A stretch of 64,000 nucleotides of DNA, from positions 132,400,057 through 132,464,056 of the forward strand of contig NC_044277.2 of the NCBI RefSeq assembly GCF_004027225.2, given 5' to 3'. A program made the translations under genes and the position numbers. This document shows, in pieces, positions 45,021-60,110 of the stretch. Origin of the DNA: Strigops habroptila (Eukaryota > Chordata > Aves > Psittaciformes > Psittacidae). Under the pieces are notes generated by a model that was not told where the DNA came from, searched no databases, and saw nothing but the letters and a program-made list of their open reading frames with translations. The number at the start of each line of letters is the position of its first letter. Positions within the stretch are counted from its first letter, which is position 1.

Positions 45021-47055
45021 GGCTCTTGGTCGTTTTGTGCGTCTATAGCACCCTTGCACAATTTATGATGAATTATGGAAATGACTGGGACATGTACTTG
45101 GTTCCCTCCTACGTAGGCACCCAAATATGGGGTACGGCTCCACATCACGTGCTTTTGTTGTCCAGTCGTAAATCCTGCCTGATGACCTCTAGAGGTAAAC
45201 TCGTGCACTGGTGGGGGAGCTGGGAGGGCGCGGGCGGCCCCGGGCGCGCCGCCGCTGCGCGCCACCGCCTCCGCTGCCCGCCCGTCAGCCGGCCTCCAGC
45301 GCCACCCGCTGGCGGCGCGGGGGATGGCGGCGGCTCCGCAGGGTCGGCCCGGGGTGACGGCCCCCGACGGCGAAGCGGAGCGGAGCGGGGCATGCCGCAG
45401 CCGGCAGCGGCGGAGGGGCGGTGGGGCCGGCGCGGCCGGCTCCCCCGCCGCGGCCAGCGGAGAGCTCGGCGTGCAGGGAGCGCTCCGCTTTGTGCCTGCT
45501 TTCTCCGCCGTGCGGGGCTTATTTACACCAGTTTACAAATTCTGCGTGATCCATCCTCAGCTGCTGGCCACGCTTATGTTCCTTCTCTCTCTACATATAT
45601 ATTTTAGTTTATTTTTCTCCCTGCTTTTTCCCGTACCGGCGGTTTCGAGAGGCACCCGGGTCCTGCCGATGCGAAATGGCAGGTACCTATGAAAGATAAA
45701 TATCGTGCAGCGTTTTTCCAACTAGGGGGTCAAATTCCTGGCGGCTTTACGGCCGCCACTATTTTTCCGCATCTCGGGAAAAAAACAACACCCAACAAAA
45801 CCAACCAAACCTCTATATGCGGCGGTAGCCATTTTTCATTAGTATTTTCCAGATTTGGCTTTTAAAATGTTTAGAGCGGTAGCCCAAATCGCGCTGTCTT
45901 CCAAACAAAAGAGCCTCGATGCATATAAAAGTGTATTTGTACACAGCTTCACACGCACACTCACGCACACACAACATAATATAGATATAACGTATATATT
46001 AATATTTTCGCTGCGCTCATTTTACTTGTACAGAACTCGAAGTGGAAGCCTTTTATGGCAGCTACTTTTCTCTACAGTATCTGTTTATTTTTTGTTTCCA
46101 GTGCTAAGAAATGCGAATGTGAATTAAGATACCACACAAGCGAGGAAGAAGATCCCTGCCTTAATGATAGACACTTTTAATTAAAAATAAAAATAAAAAT
46201 AAAGTAAAGAAAATAAAAAAGATCGACCCAAGCCCCCGAAGCCCCAAGAAATGTAGTCCATAATTCAAAGCCCCTTCAGTGTATAGCTGAGCTCACCGAA
46301 ACCTCAGTGTAAGCTCAACGGGAACCACAGAAATTCGCCCGCCTCGAAACCTCTTCCCTCGCTTCCCCTGAAGTTTAACGCCGAGTTTTTACTTTAATAC
46401 CAGTAGTGCACATTAGGCAGTTTAGCGGCATTTAAAATAAATCTCTCTGCAATTCATCTTCGCTTTAACTGCAAGATTATACCCAGGGGTTTATAGAACG
46501 ATTTTTAAAAAGGATTTTTTCTTTCCTTTTTACTATTTAAATATCTTATACATGCGTAAAACTTTTTTTCCTCCCCTGAAGACCATAAGCTCCCAAACAC
46601 ACCACAACGAGACGGCCCGATGTAGCGGGACTTAGCAAAAACAGAAACCCAACATTTTCTAAAATCTCTCGTATTTCTACAGTATGAACACTGTTAATTA
46701 AAAAAAAAAAAAATTAAAAAATCCCTCGCTGGTCTCTTCTCACACAGGTTCGCCAGGGACACTCACTCACACAAAAATGCTCACCACAAACATTTCAAAA
46801 TCTGGGCCATTTCTCTAAGACTTTAAGCAACGCCGTCTATGCTTTGGGAAGGTGGTTATGTACATAGGTGCCTGTAGCTCGAAAGTTAGGACTTCCACAT
46901 ATATTAAAGAAAGTCACAGATGATTGCAAATGTACATCTTTTAACCAAGCCTTTGGGGAATTAATAGACTGTGACAAACCTATAGGATTTTACTAGCAGA
47001 AGGAACACAAGGTAAATAATAGGAATAGTAAGCGCTAAGGAAAGGCCTGGTAGCG
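45021..47055. other. HOXA5-HOXA6 intergenic DNA including HOXA5 promoter region
   Basis: A CpG-rich block runs from about 45190 to 45500 directly upstream of HOXA5 and holds the CTCF-like motif. A CACGTG E-box lies at 45146-45151. The remainder to HOXA6 is AT-rich and has no coding gene. Minus-strand polyadenylation-like signals occur at 46393-46398 (ATTAAA) and 46084-46089 (AATAAA) and could serve a longer HOXA6 message. Confidence 0.5.
45299..45312 (-). promoter_or_regulatory. CTCF-like motif between HOXA5 and HOXA6
   Basis: The plus strand matches the reverse CTCF core SYGCCMYCTRSTGG at 13 of 14 positions, so the forward core lies on the minus strand. A CTCF boundary between Hoxa5 and Hoxa6 is well established in mammals and separates active from Polycomb-silenced parts of the cluster. 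The motif lies in a CpG-rich block, which raises the chance of fortuitous matches. Confidence 0.5.
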
Positions 47056-47061
47056 TTTATT
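47056..47061 (-). other. HOXA6: Polyadenylation-signal-like AATAAA just after HOXA6
   Basis: Plus-strand TTTATT gives a minus-strand AATAAA only about 11 bases below the HOXA6 stop. A very short 3' UTR would result. Longer alternatives exist near 46.4 and 46.1 kb. Confidence 0.35.
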
Positions 47062-47071
47062 AAACGTGGTT

Positions 47072-49151
<2,080 letters not shown>

Positions 49152-49173
49152 TTGCTCTTCCCCCTCGCCCGGA

Positions 49174-49187
49174 CTGTGATTTGTTGT
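49174..49187 (-). promoter_or_regulatory. HOXA6: HOXA6 leader motif ACAACAAATCACAG
   Basis: A 14-base sequence just above the HOXA6 ATG is identical to one just above the HOXA7 ATG. It includes the ACAAATCA octamer also seen at HOXA5. Role unknown; see findings. Confidence 0.45.
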
Positions 49188-49249
49188 GTATTAGTACATC
49201 TGGCGATAACTATTAGGAGTCATCGAAGTGGTTTGTTTCTGGATGGCCG

Positions 49250-49460
49250 AGCGCCAAAAGCGACAGCAGAAAATAGGAGCAGCTGACGGCGGGGCGGCCA
49301 ATGGGAGCGCGCGCGGCGCCCGCTCCCCCGGGGCCGCCGCCACCGCGCCGCCAACTTACCGGCAGCCCCGGCCCCGCCGCGCCGCCCCGCGCAGCCCCGC
49401 GCAGCGCCGCGGGGACGGCCGCGCCCCCGGGCGGCACCGCCCCGCCGGCGGGAGGGAGCC
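49250..49460. other. CpG-rich DNA upstream of HOXA6
   Basis: A short, very GC-rich, CpG-dense patch lies about 100-300 bases upstream of the HOXA6 start codon, next to a TAA repeat. It is the likely HOXA6 promoter island. No TATA box is evident at a normal distance. Confidence 0.55.
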
Positions 49461-49466
49461 CCATCG

Positions 49467-49510
49467 TAATAATAATAATAATAATAATAATAGTAATAAT
49501 AGTAATAATT
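49467..49510. repeat. (TAA)n microsatellite, slightly interrupted
   Basis: About 44 bases of TAA/ATA repeat with a few TAG interruptions lie directly beside the HOXA6 CpG-rich patch. Confidence 0.9.
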
Positions 49511-52500
49511 CCAGGCAATGTGGCAGCGGCGGACGGGGGGAGACCCTCCCCCGCGGGGGGGTCGGAGGTGTGTGGAGGGGGGCGACGCGCCCGTCACGGG
49601 GCCGCCAACTTTCAAGAGAGGGAGCCGTGTAGCCGTGTGGGGATGGGGGGCGAAGTGCTCCGGCCCTCCGGTGGAGGAAGGGGGACATGATGAAGGGGGG
49701 GAAGGATGGAGGCAGCGGTGGATGCTGCGGAGGGAAAGTTTGGAGTGGATGGAGCGCGCGAAAGGGGAAGAGGAGCGCCGCACAACGCAGCGCGGGACGG
49801 GGTGGGGGGACGGTCCAGCCTCTCTCAATTTTCCCACCACTATTCCACAACCGCATTCCGGAGGTTTTAGCCGATTTTTAAATTTATTTCATTGTTTTCA
49901 CTCCGCTGAGGCTTCCCTTCGGAGCTCGTCTGAGCGCCGAACCTAGCTTTCGTGGGAGAAACTAACGCGTCCTGCGTGGAAGAGGTCTCATATATTAATG
50001 AACACCCTCATAATTAACGCGGAGGTTTCGGCAGTGGTAGGAAATGGTGGTCTTCTGGAGAATGAGATTTTTGGTTTGCACCAAGTGCCCAGGAAGGCCC
50101 CGGGAAGGGCTGGGCTGGCTCCCGGCGCTCCCTGAGCAGCCCAGCTAAAGTTCCACGTGTCTCTGCTCCCTGAGTTCCCCCCCGCCAGAGTCGAGCCAAG
50201 GGAATCAAACATTCAAATTCAGAAACGAACCAGTAGGAATATTCCTAATTAATACAGCCCCTCTAATGAGTCAGCAGAAACCAATCGGTTTCGTTGTTTC
50301 TCCGAATAATTTGATTAAACGCGGATGTGTGTCTTCAAGAGGAGGAAAAAAACCCCTAACAAACCTACATGAAACAAGCATTTCCACCTCAATTTTTCAA
50401 TGGCAGTTACCCCATAGCGGAAATATAATTCTTGGCCCAGGGCAGGGACGGTAACAGTGCTGATGAAATTCGCTGAGGCGCTTTGAATTCAGCCATAACC
50501 CTGCAGTTCCTGCAGATAACATGAGGTTGCTCATTCCAAGCTGTGTTTACTCATAATCCGTGCCCATTACAACAGATTGAATAGCCTAATTCTAAAGGCC
50601 CTCTGACGGAAAGTGACATTCGTAAGAGCCCTGTTTCCTGAAGCAGCATTCAAAAGAGAGTTTTGTTGTTGTTGGGAGACTATTTGTCTCATTTCCGGGG
50701 GCAGATTACGATACCTATAAAACAGTAGTGAGTTAAACCATCGCTCCACAATAGTTTGTATTGTTCACAGTCCCAGCTGGACTTTCACATTCAGATGTTG
50801 ATTGCCTCCAATTTTTCCCCCTTTTTTCCCAACTTCCTTAACCTCTTCATGCAGGCTAATCCATAAACACACCTGGTAGAATTACAGCTCACTAGCTGCG
50901 TGCTTTGGGAGGTCAGTTCGGAAACGTGTATTTCCTGAAAGCCAGCCTTCTCCAGAAAAAGTTCTTTCTTTTTTTACTCAGTGTGAATAGTTACGAAAAG
51001 GAAACAACATCATCAGACAAGCACACAGCACGCTAAATACAAAGGGGGTTTTAAAATAGCAAATTTTCACCAACACAGGTCAGAACGAAAACGCACCATG
51101 AAAATGAATACTGGGGGCAAGCGAAACCCACCGGCCTCTCTTTTAAAAAGTTGAGACCGGATGGGGGGGTTTTAATCCATCACACAGAGACCAAAGTTAA
51201 AAAACCGCGCCAGGCTTAGTTATATTTACATTTTATAGCATCGGTTACAGACCGGTTTCTTTTTACCCTCTCTTTTTCTTTTTGTTTCTTTCCTCTTTTT
51301 CAAGTTATTGTTTGCGCTCAAACCAAACTGTCACAAGCCCGACCGCAGGCAGCAAAAACATTTCTTCGTTGATCCCATAATATGGAAAGGACTGAAATGT
51401 GCACGTTTGCCTGGCTGGGTCGTGTTCGAGTAGTTGCTGTGACAGCTGAACAATCTACACTGCAATCTCCGCTTCAGTCACATTCAGGCGTCCTCTTCGC
51501 TCCTCCCCCTACCCCCAGAAAACCCCGAGGTACAATAATCTGTGACCCCCCAGCTCTGCCGGGGAAAATGCCCTGCCCGGGCACATTTCACAGCAGTTTC
51601 CCTTCGCCTTTTCCCCACTCTGGAAAGCAGAAAGCCAGCCGCTGCATTTTTGCCACCGCAACAAAGTCACACTTGGTAATATGCGCGGATTTTATCCGCC
51701 TTTTATTTGTTTTCGGAATGCCCCTCACCCCCAGCACCTCCTCCGCCAAGCACATCGCCGTCCTCCTCCCGCCGAAACCGGGCCGGCTGCCCCGGGCACC
51801 CTCGGATACAGGTGCGGGGCCAGTTACCCTCTTAAGCTTAAAGCCTCCTTCTCCTCGTATATAAAACCACTTACAAATCCTTCTCATGCTCGGCAGCGTC
51901 ACCACAATCAACCTTTACCTAATAGCTCCTAATCCAAACAGTTTGGGCAAGGCGAACCGTTGTTTAGACTGGCGGGGTACCGGGAGCCTGGCCGGGGGGG
52001 GGCTGGCGGCTCCTCCCCAGCTTCCCCCGGTGATATTTTACAGTTGACACACACCGCGGTAGAAGCAGAAGGGAAGGGAAGGGGAGGGGGCAGAGCCGGT
52101 CCTGCCGGAATATCTTGCCCGGGGGCAAGTTGCGATGCTCTCGTAGAAGACGGTTGGCCGGAATTATGTAATTCTTTTTGTTAATATTATTATATTTTTT
52201 TGTATTTTGGAGGTGTTCTCTTTGGGTTTCCCCCGAGCAGCTTTGCCCTTCGCAGGGCCCGCGCGCGCGGCTCCGCGCCCTCCTCCGCCGTTCCGCCACG
52301 CCGTGGCAGCACTGAGCACCCGCTGCCCCGCAATAAATAATCCGGCGCTCACTGCAGCTCCAGTCCGGCGGATACCGCAATGCAATGCAAATGCAATGCT
52401 TTATCAGCTCGGCAGCACAACCACAGCCGAGGCCAACACTTAAAGCCCTTCGAGCCTCTCGTTCGCCATGGGGAGGCGGGAGCGGCGGCGGGGAATTGTT

Positions 52501-54650
52501 GGGAGGGGGGTGTCTCCGGGGCGCCGTCCCCGGGGCCCCTCTCCCCCTCACCGGCATACACCGTGGGGCACCAACCCGACAGCCGCCGCTCCCCCCGCCC
52601 CAGCGCCTCACCGTAACAGTCACAACAACGAGAGAAAGGGGGGGGTGTGGGGGGGAAGCAAAAGCTCCATCTCCGGAGCTGGGATCGGTTTATCCGTTCC
52701 GCGCAGCCGAGGCGCCCAAGCTACCCACAGCGGAAAGCGCCAGGAACGCCGTTCCCACGGACCCACGGCGGGGCACAGGGGTTTTGCAGGCAGCGCTGGA
52801 TCTGATAAAGAAAATCAAAGACACATTCCGCGCTGTTTCCCCCATCTAGAATAACCTTTCGCCTGGACATGCCGGAGAAGCCAGGAGACATTGTGCTGAC
52901 TTACGGGTTTTTTTCTGAAATGCTAAAACATAAATCACATCTAAATTTCAGCCGCCGCAAATGAACTTTAAGTTAATGCTGCGAAATAATGAAAAAATAA
53001 ATTAATGTTGAAGGGGGGGAATTTTTTTTTCCCTGACGCTGGGGAAAAAAAAAAATAATTAAAAATCCCCTCGGATTGATGTTGTAAAGCTAAATTATTA
53101 GGAAATAATCCGCATGTCACAGAGCCCCCTGACAAATGCAACCAGAAATAAACTTCATTAAAAAAAAAAAAAAATTAAAGCCGCGACTTCCTCGCTAAAT
53201 AATAGAAAGTAGACATTTTATTTAGGCATATTTTTGCATGCATTTGTTAAGTCGAAATCAACCGAGCTGCAGCCACGTCTATTTTTGACCGCTAACATTT
53301 CCACTTGCTTTAATTGCACATGTCTAATATTTAAGCGTATTAAACTATGTATCCCTGCTTACGGTAGTGTCATATACATTTCTCACCTTTTAGGTTCTGG
53401 CTCACAGGAGCCCCTGCGACTTTGACAGCTGTCGCTTTGGCTGCACAGGAGACGAATCGCCCTCCTTTTGGTGCCAGAAGAAGCAGGAAATTAGCCAGGT
53501 TGCAAGTTGAAAATCTGCCACGCCAGTGCTTGGAATCCAATATGCCACACCTTCCAGCGGGGGAACTGGAAATTGCCATCCCGGATCTGTGTTCTAGGCG
53601 GCTGCTTATGCCGAACCTCCGCACACTTTGTTCACTATTGCCTTACAAAGAACAAATGAAATGGGGATTGAAAGCCAGAGAGATCCGAAGCAGGACAGAG
53701 CTCAGCAAAAGAATGCGGCTCTATTCTCGCAAGGGAAATTATAAAAAAGTTCATGTTCACGGTTACCATCCACATGACCGACAACGACCAATGGAAAAAC
53801 CGAACAACTCATAAAGTTGTATTGCAAAGTTGTAAATTTTCATAAACAACAACGGATTTATGGCCTTTTCCTCATCACTAAGAAGAGGCAGGTCTTAGAG
53901 AGGCGCCATCTTACCACAGAGGCAGCCCTGGAGTTTTTGAAAAGACCTGGAGTTTGTACTAATTTTATTAAAATTGCAATTAGTAGGTTGAGCAGGAACG
54001 GAGTGTGGTAGAAAAGGGAAACTTCTGCGCAAATGATGCTCTGGTTCTACCTGCATTTACCCGTCCGAATAAAGGGACTTCTCGGACGAGCTTTTTAATT
54101 TTTTTATTATTATTATTATTTTTTTTTTTTAAGATTGAAAATTTCAGATCTCCTTGACATTACGTGGTACCTGGCAAAAATTATACATTTTCTAAAGCGG
54201 GGGGATTTTTCCCCCTTTTTAATGCCCCTCTGCTGCCCTCGAAAGCCGCCCGCATACCCTGCACACCCCACACACGTACCCGACCAGATCATTTACACTT
54301 GGAAGTTTCGTACCGCACTTTCTGTTTATTACGAAATATTATTTCACTGCGTGCGATTTCGGCTCCCTCGCCGGCCGCCTGGACTGGCGTTAGGATTGCG
54401 AGAGGACGGGAAAACGGTGGAAGGAAGCCCTCCCATAAAGCAGGCTTTCCGCTTTATTAATCAACTGCGCCAGGGCGAAAAAAATCATGAAGACGAGATA
54501 AAGAAATTGACTGATTCCTATCAATTCATCACCTTGGATTTTTTTCCTTCTGGTTACAGAAAATAATATTTATATGGTCTAATTTATCTATTTGTCAATG
54601 TAAAGTATTTTTTGATGCTTCATTCGAACTGTTTCCCTAATAAAGAAACA
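49511..54650. other. HOXA6-HOXA7 intergenic DNA
   Basis: No gene is seen. A GC-rich stretch runs to about 49850 and another near 51960-52760. Small AT-rich homopolymers lie near 53040 and 53160, and an ATT repeat near 54100-54130. A TGAGTCAGCA Maf-type half-site is at 50267-50276 and a CACGTG E-box at 50154-50159. The block 53740-53930 has several TTTATGG/ATAAA HOX/CDX-like cores plus a GCGCCATCTT YY1-like site and may be regulatory. A plus-strand AATAAA at about 54639 faces the HOXA7 3' end. Confidence 0.5.
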
Positions 54651-54654
54651 CAAT

Positions 54655-56210
54655 TCATTGTCAACAAGCATATTTATTTTCTGTATAACATAAAACACAT
54701 TTATCGTGGGAGATACTTGAACATGGTATCACTTCCAAAGAGAGTTCACGGACATTTTTTTTTTTTCCCCACTTCCAATACTTACACGGCATATCCAAAT
54801 GTTCACAACGAACACGTCGAAACACATTGTAACATACAATTTTTGAATAAACTTTAGCCAAACCTTCAAGACGGATTTATACAGAGTTCTTAACAATACA
54901 TCATGCTACAAAGTTTCCAAATTAATTACATACTTCCCAATTTATTACATGATCTTACAAATGAGCTCCAAGACGAATATAGATGACAAGAAAAAACAAA
55001 ACAAAACAAAACCCAACCAGTATCTGCTATTGTAGGAAAATTCACGGTATTACATATTAACACGTTCGGATAATCAGGACAAACAGTTGTTTTTTTTTAA
55101 AGGTGGTTACATGGTCATTTAAATTCAGTTTTCAAATAACACTTTCCGCTATGTTAAGTAAGATCAACCTAGAATAAGAAAACGGCCTTTAGCAGAGGCA
55201 GCCGAAGGTAGAAGCCAATGGGAGATACGAAACCGCTTTGTACAATATTGGCGTGTGTTTGCTTCCTCGCTCGGAATAGTAAAGAATCAAGAACAAAGAT
55301 ATATTGCAGCATATGGTTTTCATTTATAATTGCTTTGGAATAAATATATTATTTTAAATTTAAATATATTCAGCCTTTTCGATACCAAATTCTATACCAA
55401 AGCTATGGATGCGTGCTTTTCAAACGACTACACTTACATTTCTAAAAGCATTTTGCGATTCACATTAGTAATCTTGTAACATTCTTTTGACTACTAAAAT
55501 ACAGTATACTTTCAAAGATAGGTAGCCAGAGCAAGATATATAGGTAGTCTGGAAAATAGGTAGTACAAATCATTGCTGTAGATCGTAGTGGTTTGTGGAA
55601 CATCTCCCCCCTCCCCTTACTTGCTGTTTAACCTTTTGTTAGTGTAGCTGTTAGTTATGATATTTTTCTAACAATAATTAAAAAAAAAAAAAGAAAGAAA
55701 AAATAAAAATAGAAGTGCAGAGCTACTTATTCAAAATTAGGTAGTTTTTCTTAATGTGAGCCTAATGCACGTTTTCCCTTACACATGATTGGGACTATTG
55801 AGTCAGGTAGTTGCTTCGAAGGTCACGGTTTACTATTGGTGCAAGCAGCGCTTCTCTCAGTGAAATGTCCCCTGGAGAAACCCACCCACCCGGTTTTGGG
55901 TAAACGAAAAAAACCAAATGATTGTAGGGTGCTCTTAGGAGATAATACCAAAAGGTTCGGCACAGGGTAGGTCTGGGAACACGGAGAGTGGACAGAAGGC
56001 TGGGAAACCACCCCAAGCAACGTTTTCATGTCTGCAAACGCTAGCTTGCAAGATGATTATTGAAGGGAAATTTTTTTTTTTCTTAATAAAAACATTAAGT
56101 CTCTCTCTATCTCTCTTTTTTTTTTTTTTTCTCTTCTCCTTTAAAGGGAGCTTTCCCAACTGTCATGTGCATACATTAGACTAAGAGATCGCTTCCTCGA
56201 GTGGGACTCC
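54655..56210 (-). other. HOXA7: Putative HOXA7 3' UTR
   Basis: This lies downstream of the HOXA7 stop. The minus-strand AATAAA read from TTTATT at 54673-54678 gives a UTR near 1.55 kb, similar in length to the mammalian HOXA7 3' UTR as I recall it. It is AT-rich and carries five miR-196 seed matches between 55519 and 55811. Shorter forms using other signals cannot be excluded. Confidence 0.6.
55519..55811 (-). promoter_or_regulatory. HOXA7: Cluster of five miR-196 seed matches in HOXA7 3' UTR
   Basis: Reading the message strand, three full 8mers ACTACCTA occur (plus-strand TAGGTAGT at 55541-55548, 55557-55564 and 55738-55745). There is one 7mer-m8 (AGGTAGT at 55805-55811) and one 7mer-A1 (TAGGTAG at 55519-55525). 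HOXA7 is an established miR-196 target with multiple sites in mammals. Two of the 8mers begin only 16 bases apart, which is close enough that simultaneous occupancy may be constrained. Confidence 0.75.
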
Positions 56211-57914
<1,704 letters not shown>

Positions 57915-57923
57915 AATTTTGAC

Positions 57924-57937
57924 CTGTGATTTGTTGT
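57924..57937 (-). promoter_or_regulatory. HOXA7: HOXA7 leader motif ACAACAAATCACAG
   Basis: This 14-mer begins ten bases above the HOXA7 ATG and is identical to that of HOXA6 at 49174-49187. Role unknown. Confidence 0.45.
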
Positions 57938-58043
57938 CCGGCAGGCTTCAGTGTCGGTTTTACGAGGTAGCGTGATATATGATAACATTACACCCCCAGA
58001 TTTACACCAAACCCCATTTTCTTTTGGACTGAGCTGCCTCGAG

Positions 58044-58090
58044 CACGTGACCGGTCATATGACGCCGCCCGCCAATCCCCGCCCGCCTCA
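58044..58090 (-). promoter_or_regulatory. HOXA7: HOXA7 proximal promoter candidate
   Basis: About 130-175 bases above the HOXA7 ATG there is a CACGTG E-box (58044-58049), a CCAAT on the plus strand (58072-58076) flanked by GC-box-like CCCGCC sequences, and the start of a CpG-rich patch that continues to about 58480. No TATA box is seen. Confidence 0.4.
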
Positions 58091-60079
58091 CAGGTGGTGC
58101 CGGCCGCGGCCCGCCGGTGCCCGGACATGGACGGGCCGGGGACGCCGCCGCTGCCGCTGCTGCCGCCGGGCCCGGGAGCGCCCTCCAGCCGCTGCCGCAC
58201 CCGCGCCTCGCACCCCGCGGCGGGCGGGGTGTGTGTGCGCGGTGCTCCCCACCTCCCGAGGGGTGGACACGCACATGCGGTCCCTTAGACACACCGGGGG
58301 TGTTGCGAGAAATGAAATAAAATAAAATATAGAGTTTCACGGCGGCTGCTCGTCACCGTTGCCCTAGGGGGTTTTTTTTCGTAAGGGGGAAAATACGCAG
58401 GCAGTAAGCCGGGAGAGGGGTTTGGAGGGGTACCCCCCAGCCGCCGGGCCCCGTCGCACCGCCGCTGGCCTTGAGGGGCTGCTCCGAGTTTAGAAAATCA
58501 GGGGGTCCCCCTGGAGTGACCCCGTGATTTGTCCTCCCCTAGGACAAAAAGGCAGGGTCACACTCCCCGGAGGAAAAAAAAAACCAAACCAAAACAAAAA
58601 AAAAACCAAAAAAAAAAAACCAGGATAAGGAAATAAAAAAATATTCGGAAAAACACAACTTTCTGAACTCCTCAAAAAGAAAAATAAACCAAAATCCCCA
58701 GAGCTGAAGAAATCGCCTACAAATGGATTCAAATCTCAGCTGCCTGTTTCATGCCCCTTTTACCTTTACGGTCCTACGTACCTTACGGTCCTCAGGGTGA
58801 GGCGGCAGCGGGACGCTCTGAAGACGGGGAGCGTTGCTGCTTTTCGAAATAGTGGGCTCCCCAACAATGCGAATGGCTCTTCATTGAGGATGCTGCACCG
58901 TGCCCTTCCTTTAAACGGATCGTAAAATGAGTTTCCTTCCCTCAGACAGGGAGTCCTGGTAAAGACAGCTTTTACTGCCTGACTGTATTGCACATCATAA
59001 ACTGGAAGGAGCACAATGGAATTGCCCCGGAAATTCTCTTTTCAATTATAGTTTGGTGCCCCGTGTACAAAGACTTTCTCACCACTTAAAATTGTTCTTG
59101 GCGATATTTCGCACGGACCCTAAACTTTACGTTTTTGTAAACGTGGGACATCCCCCCCCTCCACACACACCTCCAACACATACACATACACACGCATCCT
59201 TTGGGACTCTTTATACGAGGTTACTGCAGCCCCATGAATATAGGTTACTGACAGAAGCAAGTATATTCTATACAGCCAGATCCCTGAGATATTGGTGCTT
59301 CAGAGCACGCAAATGTGGCGGCTGTATGTAGATATTTGCCAAGTGTTAAGTACGTGAAAACACAGTTATTATTTGCAGGAGTAAGGGGGCAGCTGGCGAA
59401 CGAGCCCCATTCGGTTATTTCTTCCAATTCGCCAATATTAGACAATATCCCTGCGGTCGCAGTTGCGATGTGGGAACACGTCGGCAGAAGAGGCTGCTGG
59501 AAAGGAATAAAGGCCCAAGAAGTTAAACGAATGGATGCAAACAAGACGACGACCAAGAAGATCAAAGAAGCTGAAGTAGATGACATTAGACCAATAAATT
59601 GTTCCTCTGGTGACAACATACCAAGATGCAAGAAGAAAGAAACAGCAAATATAACCAATGTCTAGACTTAAATATGAATAGCATAGGACCGAATAGATCA
59701 TCTGAGTGGTTGTATTTCGAGCTTTCTGGATCTGTACAATTTCCACTTTTATATATTTTTCCTTGCGTCTGTGTGTTTACTGTCACTACCTTTTTCATAT
59801 ATATATGTGTGTATATATATATTGCTTTCAGCTTTTTTTTTTTCCTGCCATCCCTTAAGATTTCTGAAGAAGTCTTCTCTGAATAAACCTTAAAACGGCC
59901 CCCAGACATGGGTCCCCGCCACGTTATTTACTGCTCCCCCCCGCGTTAGCCATAACGCTGTCTCTGAAACAGCCGCTGAAATTTCCCGTGTTATCGCTCA
60001 CAAAACCAGGGTGGATCCCTGAGTCTGAAAACGCACTTTTAAATTGAAATTTCTAATGTGGGGTTTGGGGGTTTTCCAC

Positions 60080-60082
<3 letters not shown>

Positions 60083-60110
<28 letters not shown>
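60083..60110. repeat. Poly-T run, 28 bases
   Basis: Uninterrupted T on the plus strand. It could be the A tail of a retroelement read in reverse, but no element body is recognisable beside it. Confidence 0.95.

Noticed and set aside
54221-54236. CTCF-like CCCCTCTGCTGCC in the HOXA6-HOXA7 spacer
   Set aside because: It matches only about 10 of 14 core positions and breaks the invariant GCC, too weak to annotate.
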